A stretch of 32,651 bases of DNA from an uncultured Lachnospira sp. (GCA_947306285.1 CAMZGB010000002.1:1-32651), one strand, 5' to 3'; numbered from the stretch's first letter, positions 14,995 to 23,728 are shown. Program-made: numbers and translations. The notes: a model not told the origin generated them from the letters alone.

Positions 14995-17913
14995 CTACTT
15001 TAGATTTATATTGAAATCTGACTCGTCTAACAATTTGAGTCCTTCGTCATCTTTTTTTGAACCGAATAATTTCTTGCCAAATCTATCGCTTCTATCGATT
15101 GCTTTGTCGATGATTTCTTCCACATCAAGTTTGCTAATTCCCTTGTGTGCGCCGAAGGTATCATCAATTGATTTAAAGAGTGCTAGTTCTGCCACTTCGT
15201 CTAATTTGTAGCCTTGAGTTTTTGCGTACTCACTTCCGTAAGCGACCCACTCTCTAATGTTGTACTGTTTAATCTTAATAATATGTTTAAATATCTGTCC
15301 AAGACTAAATGTAGAAGATAGAAGTTCTTCCATAGGTTCTGTCTCGGCTTCCAAAATAATAATAGAATCTGTGGTGTTAGGTGACAATGCATTTACCATT
15401 TCTTGGATAGTTGTCACATGAATGTTTTGTGCATTCTCAACTATCAAATCACAGCCTTTGATTTTAGCAAGAACCTTAGTGAAACTCTTCTTGTTCAAAG
15501 TGTCTGCACTAATCTTTGCAACTTTTCGATTTCTTCTATCACTCTTCTTATTTACAAGTCTAACAATCTCGATAGCCATTGTAGTTTTGCCAGTCTTCTC
15601 GTCACCCATCACAATAACATTTGCGCTATTGTTTGGCTCTTTTCCTGTGAATTTCTTTATTAAATCATTGCACACATTTTTGATAGTGTCCTCTAAGCCT
15701 TCAACGTTTAGATAATTACCAAACACAGCCATGTCACTATCTTCCACATCAAACTTAACACGTTCAGTGTTTAGTTCTTTTTTCTTTTCCTTGCGTGCCT
15801 TTTGTTTTAATTCTTTCTTAGTAGGAACATCCACTTGTTTTGTAGCAGCTTGCTCTTCTACCTTCTCCTCAGTTTTGTTTTCTGGCTCCTCAGTTTTATT
15901 ATTAGGAGTTTCAACTTTACTTTCAGTAGTTTCAATTTTGTTTTCTGGAGCTTCGCCGGAAATCATATCAATCTTCGCCGAATTACCATTGCTCTCTTTT
16001 AACACTTTATTAATCTTTGGTTCTGGTTCTAGAGGGCCATCTGCCTTTGATTCACTATTATCCTGAGTAGTATACTCACCGGACAAATCAAACACAGGGA
16101 CTTCTTTTGCCGCCTCACTAGTAGGAGGTACTGCTTCATCCAAAACTTTTGCTGACTGATAGTCCTTCTTACTTTCTCTTTCAAGTTCATCGCTATTAGG
16201 CATTATCTCAGTTGGCTTTTGCAAAACATCGCCAATCTCTCTTGTATTGCCCTCCTCTAGCGGATCAATATCCGACTCGAAGTCATCTAACACACCTGCT
16301 TCTACAGGCTCCTTGTTTTCTTCAATTTCAATTTGCTCCTGGTCAACTACTCTATCATCATCAGCTTCCCACTTAGAGCCTATTTGCATAGTATGGAATT
16401 TACTATCATCCTTATCTTCCACTTCAGGAATGTCAGGCTGAGTGAAATCTTTTCCTTGAATAATTCTCTCTGCTACTTCATCATCGTCAGAGAAATTGTT
16501 TGCCATATCTGAAACAATAGGTACTATTTCTTCTGGCTCTTCTCTGCTATAGCTTTCTTGAGGTTTTGCATATTCTTCCGCAGGAGTTTCTAGTTCACTT
16601 TCTGGTTCTTCCAAAGTGCTATCTGTTTCTGGTTCGCTTTCTTGCTCTTCCACAATGCTATCTATTCCCGGTTCACTTGCCTGTTCTTCCGCAACGCTGT
16701 CTGTTTCCGGTTCACTTTCCTGTTCCTTCAATATGCTATCTACTTCTTCTTTTAGTTCCTCTTCAATTTGATGAGTATCACTATTTATTGCATTCACTGC
16801 TTTATCAACAGTATCTGATCCTAGGATACCTCTCTCCTGAAGACTCTTAAGCATATCTTCAACATCCTCTACACCTGGCAAAGACTCTTCTGGAGTTTCA
16901 GGTGCACTAGGAATATTTTCTTCTTTAAGAAAATCTGGTTTTTCAAAATTAGTTTTTGGCTCTGGTGCCTCATATTTATTATTTGATGGAGTATCATCAT
17001 TAAAGAAACTCATCTGCTGAGGTCCTTCTTCCACAGGCTGCGCCGTCAAAATACTTTCTGGCTCAATCTTTGGTTCATCTGCCACTTTGATTTCTGTAAT
17101 ATCAAATGAAGGTTTGTATTCCTGTGACAAATCAAGATTTTGTACACCACTTTCAAACTTAGACTCACCAAGCGGTTTATCCAAACCAGGTTTGATTGGC
17201 TTTGGAGTTCGCTCTGGCTGTTTTTCCATAATAGACTCAAGCGGACTCTTCGAAACATGAGGTTCACTCTTTGGTTTCTCAATTACTTCTTCCTCTTCCA
17301 CAGGATCATCTCTATCAAGTAACTGCTGTTGAGTGATATTCAAAGGTTGAATTGTTTTCTTTAGTTCCATAGCCTTTTTGATGTAACGACCCTCTGAGAA
17401 CCATAGTCCCATCTCATCACATAGTTCAACACACTTTTCAGTATCACCAGTTTCTTTGTATAACTTAGCAAGCTCGTAAGCCCACTTTTCTTCCATATCA
17501 ATATTTACATACTCTTCCAAAATCTTAATCAACTGACCCTTTGGCTCGTTCTTAGCTTGTGCCATCTCATACTGAAGCACATATCGACCAGTATCCTTTG
17601 GTGCCATTTCGACGAAGTCTTCGTAGAACTCTTCTGCTTCATCTAACTCACCATTTTTAATTGAAACAAGACATAGTCTGTAAGCCAGATGTCTTCCGGC
17701 TTTAGTATTTTCATAAGCGAACAGCAGAACTTGCTTTGCTAATTCATAATCGTTTGATAACTCATACGCATCGGCAACAAGACTAAGCAAATTGTTGTCT
17801 CTGATATGTTTGATATCTAGAGTGTCAGCAATCTGTACAGCCTCATCATAGTTTCTGCTATTCATAGCATTTTTAAAATCTTCAATTTTTCCGTCTTGTT
17901 CAACTTTTCCCAT
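14995..17913 (-). CDS. TPR / acidic disordered / P-loop ATPase protein of unknown function
   Basis: 972 residues, no signal peptide or membrane segment, hence cytoplasmic. Residues 1 to about 205 are helical TPR-like repeats (NYDEAVQIADTL, DYELAKQVLLFAYE, ELDEAEEFYEDFV, DTEKCVELCDEMG). About 206-715 is a long low-complexity region rich in E, P, D and S, holding four 13-residue tandem repeats at 393-444. About 740-972 is a P-loop domain with Walker A GDEKTGKTT (about 770-778) and a Walker-B-like stretch CDLIVENAQ that lacks the usual DE pair. A lysine-rich segment KKELKQKARKEKKKEL precedes it. It lies between recR and the transketolase genes with 12-21 nt gaps. I recognise the architecture as a conserved Clostridia hypothetical at best; function is unknown. 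A scaffold or cell-organisation ATPase is a guess. Confidence 0.8.
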   Translation of the reverse strand: MGKVEQDGKIEDFKNAMNSRNYDEAVQIADTLDIKHIRDNNLLSLVADAYELSNDYELAKQVLLFAYENTKAGRHLAYRLCLVSIKNGELDEAEEFYEDFVEMAPKDTGRYVLQYEMAQAKNEPKGQLIKILEEYVNIDMEEKWAYELAKLYKETGDTEKCVELCDEMGLWFSEGRYIKKAMELKKTIQPLNITQQQLLDRDDPVEEEEVIEKPKSEPHVSKSPLESIMEKQPERTPKPIKPGLDKPLGESKFESGVQNLDLSQEYKPSFDITEIKVADEPKIEPESILTAQPVEEGPQQMSFFNDDTPSNNKYEAPEPKTNFEKPDFLKEENIPSAPETPEESLPGVEDVEDMLKSLQERGILGSDTVDKAVNAINSDTHQIEEELKEEVDSILKEQESEPETDSVAEEQASEPGIDSIVEEQESEPETDSTLEEPESELETPAEEYAKPQESYSREEPEEIVPIVSDMANNFSDDDEVAERIIQGKDFTQPDIPEVEDKDDSKFHTMQIGSKWEADDDRVVDQEQIEIEENKEPVEAGVLDDFESDIDPLEEGNTREIGDVLQKPTEIMPNSDELERESKKDYQSAKVLDEAVPPTSEAAKEVPVFDLSGEYTTQDNSESKADGPLEPEPKINKVLKESNGNSAKIDMISGEAPENKIETTESKVETPNNKTEEPENKTEEKVEEQAATKQVDVPTKKELKQKARKEKKKELNTERVKFDVEDSDMAVFGNYLNVEGLEDTIKNVCNDLIKKFTGKEPNNSANVIVMGDEKTGKTTMAIEIVRLVNKKSDRRNRKVAKISADTLNKKSFTKVLAKIKGCDLIVENAQNIHVTTIQEMVNALSPNTTDSIIILEAETEPMEELLSSTFSLGQIFKHIIKIKQYNIREWVAYGSEYAKTQGYKLDEVAELALFKSIDDTFGAHKGISKLDVEEIIDKAIDRSDRFGKKLFGSKKDDEGLKLLDESDFNINLK
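16582..16737 (-). repeat. Four coding tandem repeats of 39 bp
   Basis: Residues 393-444 of the TPR/P-loop protein repeat a 13-residue unit, SxxxEQESEPETD, four times with drift in the last copy (STLEEPESELETP). The unit is in frame and diverged in third positions, so it is a maintained coding repeat that may vary in copy number between strains. Confidence 0.85.
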
Positions 17914-17934
17914 TTTTCAATTCCTCTTAAGATT

Positions 17935-18531
17935 TTATATAGTAACACGTCCCTGCAAAGCACGAAGCAATGTAACATTGTCAATGCATTCTAAGTCTCC
18001 ACCTACGGGAACACCGCTGGCGATTCTTGAAACCTTAATACCCAAAGGCTTAACTACTTTGCTGATGTACATAGCTGTAGCTTCACCTTCCACGCTTGAG
18101 TTTGTTGCGATGATTACTTCGTTCACATCGTCCTTCAAGCGCTCGAATAATTCTTTTAAGCGAATATCATTTTGTGTAATGCCGGCCATCGGATTGATAG
18201 CGCCGTGCAAAACATGATAAACACCTTTGTATTCTCCTACGCTTTCGTAGGCCGCCATATCTTTTGTAGTCTCGACTACCATGATAGTCTTCTGGTCACG
18301 CTCGTCGCTCTTACAGATTGGGCAAATGTCTTGGTCTGTCAAAGTCTGACAGCACTTGCAGTACTTAACATTTTTCTTTGCCTCAACTAGAGCCTCAGCT
18401 AAACCTTCCACTTCATCCTGTGGCATATCCAAAATATGAAAAGCAAGTCTGCCCGCAGTTTTTGAACCAACTCCAGGAAGGCTTGATAATTCATCTATTA
18501 ACTTTGTAATATAACCACTATAGTAATCCAA
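17935..18531 (-). CDS. recR: Recombination protein RecR, TTG start
   Basis: 198 residues. RecR forms a DNA clamp that works with RecO/RecF to load RecA on gapped DNA. It shows the helix-hairpin-helix ELSSLPGVGSKTAGRLAFHIL, a four-cysteine zinc motif (CKCCQTL...ICPIC) and a Toprim domain (VVETTKDMAAYE, ATNSSVEGEATAMYI, GVPVGGDLECIDNVTL). The start is TTG at 18531, supported by AAGGAG six nt upstream and by family alignment (DYYSGYITKLIDEL); no suitable ATG exists. It follows ybaB in the standard Firmicute order. Confidence 0.97.
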   Translation of the reverse strand: MDYYSGYITKLIDELSSLPGVGSKTAGRLAFHILDMPQDEVEGLAEALVEAKKNVKYCKCCQTLTDQDICPICKSDERDQKTIMVVETTKDMAAYESVGEYKGVYHVLHGAINPMAGITQNDIRLKELFERLKDDVNEVIIATNSSVEGEATAMYISKVVKPLGIKVSRIASGVPVGGDLECIDNVTLLRALQGRVTI

Positions 18532-18549
18532 CTTTATCTCCTTGGAATA

Positions 18550-18563
18550 TTATGTAAACCAAT
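18550..18563 (-). repeat. Post-stop 14-bp repeat, copy 2
   Basis: ATTGGTTTACATAA begins 3 nt after the ybaB stop codon and lies just upstream of the recR ribosome site. Identical to copies at 13204-13217 and 30653-30666. Confidence 0.75.
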
Positions 18564-18566
18564 GTG

Positions 18567-18899
18567 TTAGAACAGGCCACCCATTCCTCCAGTAATCTTT
18601 GACATTTCTTCCTGGGTCTGCTCTTCCATTTTTCTGATAGCCTCATTGACTGCTGCTGTCACTAAATCCTCCAATGTCTCAACATCTTCTGGGTCAACCA
18701 CATCAGGATCTATCTTAATATTCTTAATCTCTTTATTTCCACTTACTGTTACTTCAACCACACCGCCACCGGCTGATGCTGTAATCTCACTAGCCTCTAG
18801 ATTCTCTTGAGCCTCTTCCATCTGTTTTTGCATCTTTTGAGCTTGTTTCATTAGGTTATTCATATTCATGCCACCTGGCATTCCACCTTTTTTAGCCAT
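18567..18899 (-). CDS. ybaB: YbaB/EbfC nucleoid-associated protein
   Basis: 110 residues. A small DNA-binding dimer conserved between dnaX and recR. It shows the methionine/glycine-rich start GGMPGGMNMNNLMKQAQKMQ, the central beta segment GGGVVEVTVSGNKEIKNIKID and the ending MSKITGGMGGLF. Its ATG overlaps the dnaX stop as TAATG, so translation is coupled. Exact role in Firmicutes is uncertain; the family binds DNA non-specifically. Confidence 0.95.
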   Translation of the reverse strand: MAKKGGMPGGMNMNNLMKQAQKMQKQMEEAQENLEASEITASAGGGVVEVTVSGNKEIKNIKIDPDVVDPEDVETLEDLVTAAVNEAIRKMEEQTQEEMSKITGGMGGLF

Positions 18900-20521
18900 T
18901 AAAAATCTTCCTCCTCAACTTCTAGATTTATCTTTGATGTAATCATTTGAAAATAATTATCGTTCTGATTTGGTTTCATCTGAGTCATCTCAATTTGAAC
19001 ATCTTTTTTAACCTGGTCTCTAATGATGGCATTAATCATTTCCATCATCTCGATAGTATTGCAATTATCATACATGATATCGTCCGCGTCGAAGACAATG
19101 AGTAATGTATCTTCGCCTTTTACCGCAAGCGATATTCTCTTAAACTTCGCCTTCTCCAAAGGGCTCATATGATTTAGAATCATATTCCAATTGTCAGCAA
19201 CATATTGAACGTCCTCTGGCACAGCTTTGTCCACTTCTTCCTCTTGAGCTGGTTCCTCTGCTGGCTCCTCTTTAGGATTGTCCTCTGTTACCTCTGGAAC
19301 TGGATTCCCATTTGTCACCACTTCAGCGTTTGCTCTGCGTACTGGAGCAGCATCAACTTTTATATTTCCACTTTCAATTTTGTTTTCCAAAACTGAAATT
19401 CTATTTACTATTGATTCATAATCACTTTCCATAGCTGGAGTGTTTAGTTTTATAAGCGCAATCTCAAGCAAGACTCTCTTCTGGTCTGAATATTTAATCT
19501 GAGCAGCTGTTTCTGATAAAACTCTTATGTATCTCATTACAGTTTCATTGTCTACCATCTCAGCCTCTTGTTTTAAAGCTTCGATTCTCTCTAGCGGAGC
19601 ATCGATTACTTCCATAGCATCTTCTGATCCTTTGACAAGCATAAGATTTCTTAGATACCAAATGAAATCGTTTACAAACTGACTAAGTTCTCGACCCTTT
19701 ATAACAACTTCATCTAAAATCTTCATGCTGCTTGCAACATCGCCTTGGATAATTGAACGAGTAAGTCTACTGAAAACTTCCTGATCTACTGCGCCCAAAA
19801 CTTCTAACACTTTTTCATATGTTAGTTCTTGATCTGCATAGAAGGCAATGCACTGGTCAAGCAAACTTAGTGCATCACGCATTGAGCCGTCAGCCACTTT
19901 CGCAATGTAACGAAGTGCCTTATCATCTACGCTAATTCCTTCTTTGTCCATCAATTCTTCGAGGCGGTCTACGATAGTTTCAATTGAAATTCTCTTGAAA
20001 TCATATCTCTGACATCTTGAAAGGATGGTTACTGGAATCTTGTGAGGCTCAGTTGTTGCAAGTATAAAAATAACATATGCTGGTGGTTCCTCTAGAGTCT
20101 TCAACAAAGCGTTGAAGGCTGGACCAGACAACATATGTACCTCGTCAATAATATATACTGTATATTTACCCACTGTAGGTGAGTACTGAATCTCTTCTAT
20201 GATTTGTCTAACATCATCAACACCGTTGTTAGAAGCGGCATCCATCTCGATAATGTTAGGCGCACTTCCACCGGCTGATGTCTTACAAGTTTCGCATTCG
20301 CCACAAGGACTTCCATCCTGAGGATTTTCACAGTTAACTGCACGCGCCAAAATTTTAGCTACACTTGTTTTACCAGTTCCCCTAGTACCACAAAAAAGAA
20401 AGGCATGTCCAATCCTCTCTGCGTTGATTTGATTTTTCAAGGTAGTTACAATATGGTCTTGACCCTTTACTTCATCAAATGTATTAGGTCTAAATTTTCT
20501 ATATAAAGCTTGATAAGACAT
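18899..20521 (-). CDS. dnaX: DNA polymerase III subunit gamma/tau
   Basis: 540 residues. Clamp-loader ATPase that places the beta clamp on DNA and bridges polymerases at the fork. Motifs: YRKFRPNTFDEVKGQ, Walker A GTRGTGKTS (45-53), a zinc module with Cys64, Cys73, Cys76 and Cys79, Walker B IIDEVHML, and the SRC box (LSRCQRYDF). A charged E/P linker (about 405-435) precedes the tau-type C-terminal domain. No frameshift signal of the E. coli kind lies at the domain boundary, so only the long form is predicted. The ATG at 20521 follows GGGAGA and lies 29 nt after the SRP RNA. Confidence 0.97.
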   Translation of the reverse strand: MSYQALYRKFRPNTFDEVKGQDHIVTTLKNQINAERIGHAFLFCGTRGTGKTSVAKILARAVNCENPQDGSPCGECETCKTSAGGSAPNIIEMDAASNNGVDDVRQIIEEIQYSPTVGKYTVYIIDEVHMLSGPAFNALLKTLEEPPAYVIFILATTEPHKIPVTILSRCQRYDFKRISIETIVDRLEELMDKEGISVDDKALRYIAKVADGSMRDALSLLDQCIAFYADQELTYEKVLEVLGAVDQEVFSRLTRSIIQGDVASSMKILDEVVIKGRELSQFVNDFIWYLRNLMLVKGSEDAMEVIDAPLERIEALKQEAEMVDNETVMRYIRVLSETAAQIKYSDQKRVLLEIALIKLNTPAMESDYESIVNRISVLENKIESGNIKVDAAPVRRANAEVVTNGNPVPEVTEDNPKEEPAEEPAQEEEVDKAVPEDVQYVADNWNMILNHMSPLEKAKFKRISLAVKGEDTLLIVFDADDIMYDNCNTIEMMEMINAIIRDQVKKDVQIEMTQMKPNQNDNYFQMITSKINLEVEEEDF

Positions 20522-20550
20522 CTGTCTCTCCCAAAAGATTTTTCCTCAAT

Positions 20551-20817
20551 ACATCGCGCGACTTGCTTTGTGAATACCCCATAAGCGTTACCTCTACAGC
20601 CAACTCGGTCTAGGCACCCTCATGGCACTTGAGATGATCTACTTAGTGCTGCTTCATTCCTGACCTGACACGGTTCATAGAGTCTCAATGCATGAGACCC
20701 AAACGTCAACATCGCTTATAAAGGGCAGCCTTACAAAATATACCCGAGGCAAATCATCACCCCTGCTAAAGCGGACTTCAGGTAAAGGGCTCCGCTACTT
20801 CCCCGGCTGCGCGACAT
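20551..20817 (-). ncRNA. ffs: Signal recognition particle RNA, long Bacillus-type form
   Basis: About 267 nt. The 5' end ATGTCGCGC pairs with the 3' end GCGCGATGT (two G-U pairs). The conserved apical helix 8 is seen at 20667-20648: CAGGTCAGGAATGAAGCAGC, with a GGAA tetraloop closed by an A-U pair in place of the common C-G pair. The length and 5' Alu-like portion fit the large SRP RNA of Bacilli and Clostridia. The position directly upstream of dnaX is the standard Firmicute order. No terminator is visible between it and dnaX, so the RNA is probably processed from a longer transcript. It fills most of the 409-bp stretch without protein genes. Confidence 0.95.
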
Positions 20818-20821
20818 TTTT

Positions 20822-20827
20822 ATTATA
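20822..20827 (-). promoter_or_regulatory. -10 box of the SRP RNA/dnaX operon
   Basis: A perfect TATAAT ends 5 nt before the predicted 5' end of the SRP RNA, which is the right distance for a promoter. No good -35 hexamer is visible at 16-18 nt. Confidence 0.6.
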
Positions 20828-20889
20828 AACTATTTAGGCTCAAAACTCTATATTTTATCGGAGATTTTTGCAAAAAAACGCATAAAAAT

Positions 20890-20916
20890 AGAGCGACTGT
20901 ACAATACAGCCGCTCT
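20890..20916 (-). terminator. Terminator of the small lipoprotein gene
   Basis: On the minus strand AGAGCGGCTGTA / TACAGTCGCTCT form a 12-bp stem (one G-U pair) with a 3-nt loop, followed by ATTTTTATGCGTTTTTTT. It starts 14 nt after the stop codon and insulates the SRP RNA operon. Confidence 0.9.
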
Positions 20917-20930
20917 TTCAATATTTTTAT

Positions 20931-21296
20931 TTATTTTTTCTTCTTTAGGACCATATAATCTTTCTTGTCGTATAGTTTTATAATGCCTTTGTCAGCGTCG
21001 TAAGTAAACTTATCCTTTTCTCCATCAAGTTCCATAATCATTTTGTCGACGTCCACTTTACCCTTGCTAACATCATCGCCCAATGTCAAATAAGCATTTC
21101 CATCTTTCTTAATTTCAAAGCCCATTTCTACTAAACCATTAAGCTTATCAATGTCTTTCTTATTATAAACATCTCCATCTTGTTTTAGCTTAATAAAATC
21201 ATATTGGCCAACTAAATCATCAACTTTAATTCCACCGCAAGCAACAAGGCCAATAGACATTACTGCAACTAACAATAAACATAATATTTTTCTCAT
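20931..21296 (-). CDS. Small lipoprotein, function unknown
   Basis: 121 residues with a classic lipoprotein signal: MRKILCLLLVAVMSIG followed by lipobox LVAC (Cys20), so it should be lipidated and held on the outer face of the membrane. The mature part is a small beta-rich domain (VGQYDFIKLKQDGDVYNK, GFEIKKDGNAYLTLGDD, KFTYDADKGIIKLYDKKDYMVLKKK). The pattern resembles DUF-type lipocalin-like lipoproteins of Clostridia, but I cannot name a family. AGGAGG precedes the ATG, and it has its own extended -10 promoter and its own terminator, so it is a single-gene unit with strong expression signals. Confidence 0.85.
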   Translation of the reverse strand: MRKILCLLLVAVMSIGLVACGGIKVDDLVGQYDFIKLKQDGDVYNKKDIDKLNGLVEMGFEIKKDGNAYLTLGDDVSKGKVDVDKMIMELDGEKDKFTYDADKGIIKLYDKKDYMVLKKKK

Positions 21297-21336
21297 ATCT
21301 TCCTCCTAAAAATATTATCCGAAATACTGTATCTGT

Positions 21337-21342
21337 ATTATA
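21337..21342 (-). promoter_or_regulatory. Extended -10 promoter of the lipoprotein gene
   Basis: TGATATAAT is an extended -10; the surrounding AAATGATATAAT is identical to the one at the murA promoter. The -35 would fall in the end of tadA and is poor. Confidence 0.65.
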
Positions 21343-21354
21343 TCATTTACTCTA

Positions 21355-21804
21355 TTATTTGGCACGAAGTTCCTTAAAATACTCTGTCAGCATATTGCTG
21401 CACTCTTCTTCTAATACACCGCTTTCAATCTCAACTTGATGGTTGAACTCATCCACCTGAAGAAGATTCATAATAGATCCAGCACATCCAGCTTTTGGAT
21501 TCATACAACCAATGTAGACTTTTTTTATGCGTGCCTGCACAATAGCTCCTGAACACATCTGGCATGGTTCAGTTGTCACATACATCTCGCAGTCATCCAA
21601 ACGCCAATCTTTTAGTTTCTTGCTTGCCTTCTTGATGGCATTTAATTCAGCATGAGAAAGTGTGTTTTTGTCTTTCATCCTACGGTTGTAACCACGTCCA
21701 ATGATCTTGTCATCTTTCACAATGACACAACCAATCGGAACTTCATTTATTCTTTTTGCTTTCTCGGCTTCCTTTAAAGCCTCTCTCATATATGTTTCTT
21801 TCAT
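21355..21804 (-). CDS. tadA: tRNA-specific adenosine deaminase
   Basis: 149 residues. Converts adenosine 34 to inosine in the anticodon of tRNA-Arg(ACG), and is usually essential. The zinc-dependent deaminase motifs are HAELNAI (His51 ligand, Glu53 proton shuttle) and PCQMCSGAI (Cys81 and Cys84 ligands). KAGCAGSIMNLL is also typical. The ATG overlaps the stop of the GH18 gene as TAATG, so the two are translated together although their functions are unrelated. Confidence 0.95.
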   Translation of the reverse strand: MKETYMREALKEAEKAKRINEVPIGCVIVKDDKIIGRGYNRRMKDKNTLSHAELNAIKKASKKLKDWRLDDCEMYVTTEPCQMCSGAIVQARIKKVYIGCMNPKAGCAGSIMNLLQVDEFNHQVEIESGVLEEECSNMLTEYFKELRAK

Positions 21805-23576
21805 TATTGATTATCCACTATTACTTGCCAGATGCTATCCTTCTCTTGTCCTAATGCCCAGTAAGCATTTCCACCAAGTTTATATTTCTTTGTAAGTTGG
21901 AGTCTTTCTGCAATTGAGGTTTCATCTTCTAGCCACATCTCATATGTGGTAGGTTTATCCTCCCAAGTTACAAAATTCTGTTTTGTTTCTTTATCGAATG
22001 ATGGTTTCGCTTTAGCTTTCTTGTATGCCTTCTCCGCCAAAGTCATTCCTAAAGCCTGTGAGTTTAGATAATAGTTTCCATCCACTGCATCTTCCACATA
22101 TTTTCCTTTGTTAGAACCTTTGCCTTCAGGAGTCATTTCCCAAAGTCTTGTGAAGAATGGCATTCCGTTTACTATTCTCTTTGAATCACCAATCTGCTCA
22201 ATTGCAGTATTGATAGCATTCTCCATAAAGTCTAGTGAAGAAACTGATCCTGCTTCCTCGTCACCAGCATTGTGCTCGTCATAATTCATAAATACAACAT
22301 AATCAGCAATTTTGTACTGCTGCTTCCAATCATAGTATGCTGTATGACCTGCTGCCGCATAGTTATCTATAGACAAAGTAATTCTTTGTTTTCTACATGC
22401 AACAGACATCTCTCTTAGGAATTGAAGATAATCTTTTGCTATACCTTGAGTAACATATTCGAAGTCAATATTAACTCCGTCTATTCCAAGTGCATCTACG
22501 CTATCCATCAATCTTGTGATTAGTTTTTGACGAGCACTTGTGTGAGTCAAAACATAACGGTCAACTTTCTTACTCTTAAAGTCATCCAAAAGTGCCCAAA
22601 CTTCCATTCCCTTTTTATGAGCTGTTCCAATATAATCTTCGTCTGCTCTTGAAGTGAGTCCGCCATCTTTGCTCTCTATCTCAAACCATGTAGGGACCAA
22701 AACATTTGCACCCTTCACATGCTTAATTTCATTGTTAAGGTTGGCATTTGCAGTCTGATTATAAACTGCATCCCAAACCATATTCACACCATCTTTGATT
22801 AAGTGATGATTGTATGTATCTTCGTCGTCATTATAAACTGATTCAAATTTATGAATATCATCAATATACTTTTCTGGAACATAACCGATAATTCCGCCTA
22901 CCGCTTTTACCTTGTCCCAGTTTTTACCTTCTTCTATAATCTTAACTTTTGTGCCCTCTTTTAAAGTTGTTACGATAAGGTTTTGGTAATCGCCATTTGT
23001 TCTCATTTCGATTTCATCATCTAAAGCACCCTCTTTAGCTTTTCCGTCTTTGTAGTTTAGGCTTATGATTGTAGGACACTTTTTCTTTGCCTCAAACAAT
23101 TTGTATTCGACGCTAGTATAGTCCGATACGAATTCCATATTTATATAGCAGTTGTTATCCTCCACAAATGAAATCTGGTAGTCTTTTGTCTCACCATCTT
23201 CAGTTTTACTCTCGCCCACCTTAGAGATAATAATATCCTTAGCATTTGTAAACATCACAAGTTTTTCATTTTTATCATAGTAGAATCTGTCGTCAACATT
23301 TGCTTTGATGCTGTCTATGTTTACAAAGCAATCTCCGTCTTTCACAATGCCATACTCATCTGCATATTTGTCTTCTAAAGCCACAGCTGCCACTTCGCCT
23401 TCTTTTGATGTGAACTTAACTTCTTTTCCGCCTTCTTGCTCTTCAGTCAAATTCATATACCAGTAAAGATCAGTGTGACCTTTATTTGTCTTTTTGAAAA
23501 GGTCGCAGCCTGATATGCCGATAACCATCGACATTGCCAATACAACTACTATTGTTCTTTTAATTATTTTTCTCAT
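21804..23576 (-). CDS. Lipoprotein with SH3 domain and GH18 glycoside hydrolase domain
   Basis: 590 residues from the ATG at 23576, chosen because GGAGG lies 5-6 nt upstream and because the following MRKIIKRTIVVVLAMSMVIG plus GISGC (Cys24) is a full lipoprotein signal; a longer frame starting at 23636 would bury it. Residues about 45-165 resemble the copper-amine-oxidase-N-like stalk domain. Residues 188-238 are a bacterial SH3 domain (GTKVKIIEEGKNWDKVKAVG, GYVPEKYI). The remainder is a GH18 barrel with the catalytic motif DGVNIDFE (Glu373) and the product-side MNYDEH. Similar GH18 enzymes (YaaH/SleL-like) cut N-acetylglucosamine bonds in peptidoglycan or spore cortex. It is thus probably a cell-wall hydrolase on the outer face of the membrane. 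Its promoter carries a dyad and its 5' leader is structured. Confidence 0.9.
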   Translation of the reverse strand: MRKIIKRTIVVVLAMSMVIGISGCDLFKKTNKGHTDLYWYMNLTEEQEGGKEVKFTSKEGEVAAVALEDKYADEYGIVKDGDCFVNIDSIKANVDDRFYYDKNEKLVMFTNAKDIIISKVGESKTEDGETKDYQISFVEDNNCYINMEFVSDYTSVEYKLFEAKKKCPTIISLNYKDGKAKEGALDDEIEMRTNGDYQNLIVTTLKEGTKVKIIEEGKNWDKVKAVGGIIGYVPEKYIDDIHKFESVYNDDEDTYNHHLIKDGVNMVWDAVYNQTANANLNNEIKHVKGANVLVPTWFEIESKDGGLTSRADEDYIGTAHKKGMEVWALLDDFKSKKVDRYVLTHTSARQKLITRLMDSVDALGIDGVNIDFEYVTQGIAKDYLQFLREMSVACRKQRITLSIDNYAAAGHTAYYDWKQQYKIADYVVFMNYDEHNAGDEEAGSVSSLDFMENAINTAIEQIGDSKRIVNGMPFFTRLWEMTPEGKGSNKGKYVEDAVDGNYYLNSQALGMTLAEKAYKKAKAKPSFDKETKQNFVTWEDKPTTYEMWLEDETSIAERLQLTKKYKLGGNAYWALGQEKDSIWQVIVDNQ

Positions 23577-23598
23577 GATATCCTCCAATATCCTTAAA

Positions 23599-23723
23599 GT
23601 GCCGGCGCTTTTGCACCGGCACAAACTAGTTATCATAATTCGCAGGGAACTTCTTATAGAAGGCCAAGTCCGTAATGTATTAAACCTTCTAGTTGTTGTT
23701 CACCTTTAGAGTTGTTCTGTTCC
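23599..23723 (-). promoter_or_regulatory. Structured 5' leader of the GH18 gene, class not recognised
   Basis: The predicted transcript has a leader of about 146 nt. It opens with GGAAC (23723 to 23719), which pairs with GTTCC (23650 to 23646), enclosing a 7-bp stem TAGAAGG / CCTTCTA (23691-23685 with 23663-23657). A separate GC-rich 10-bp hairpin, GTGCCGGTGC-AAAA-GCGCCGGCAC (23622 to 23599), follows and ends about 10 nt before the ribosome site. It matches no riboswitch class I can recall. Confidence 0.5.
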
Positions 23724-23728
23724 GATTC

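Noticed and set aside
16582..16737. CRISPR-like repeat array
   Set aside because: The 39-bp units are contiguous with no spacers, stay in frame, and encode a 13-residue protein repeat.
19003..19009. Programmed frameshift site in dnaX (AAAAAAG)
   Set aside because: The run is near the extreme C-terminus and not phased as A_AAA_AAG; a shift there would not give a gamma-type product.
23574..23636. Longer GH18 start at 23636
   Set aside because: It would place 20 polar residues before the lipoprotein signal and has no ribosome site; the ATG at 23576 has GGAGG and a proper signal peptide start.
23577..23723. Known c-di-GMP or c-di-AMP riboswitch in the GH18 leader
   Set aside because: I compared it from memory with the c-di-GMP-I and ydaO-type consensus cores and found no match; it is kept as an unclassified leader.
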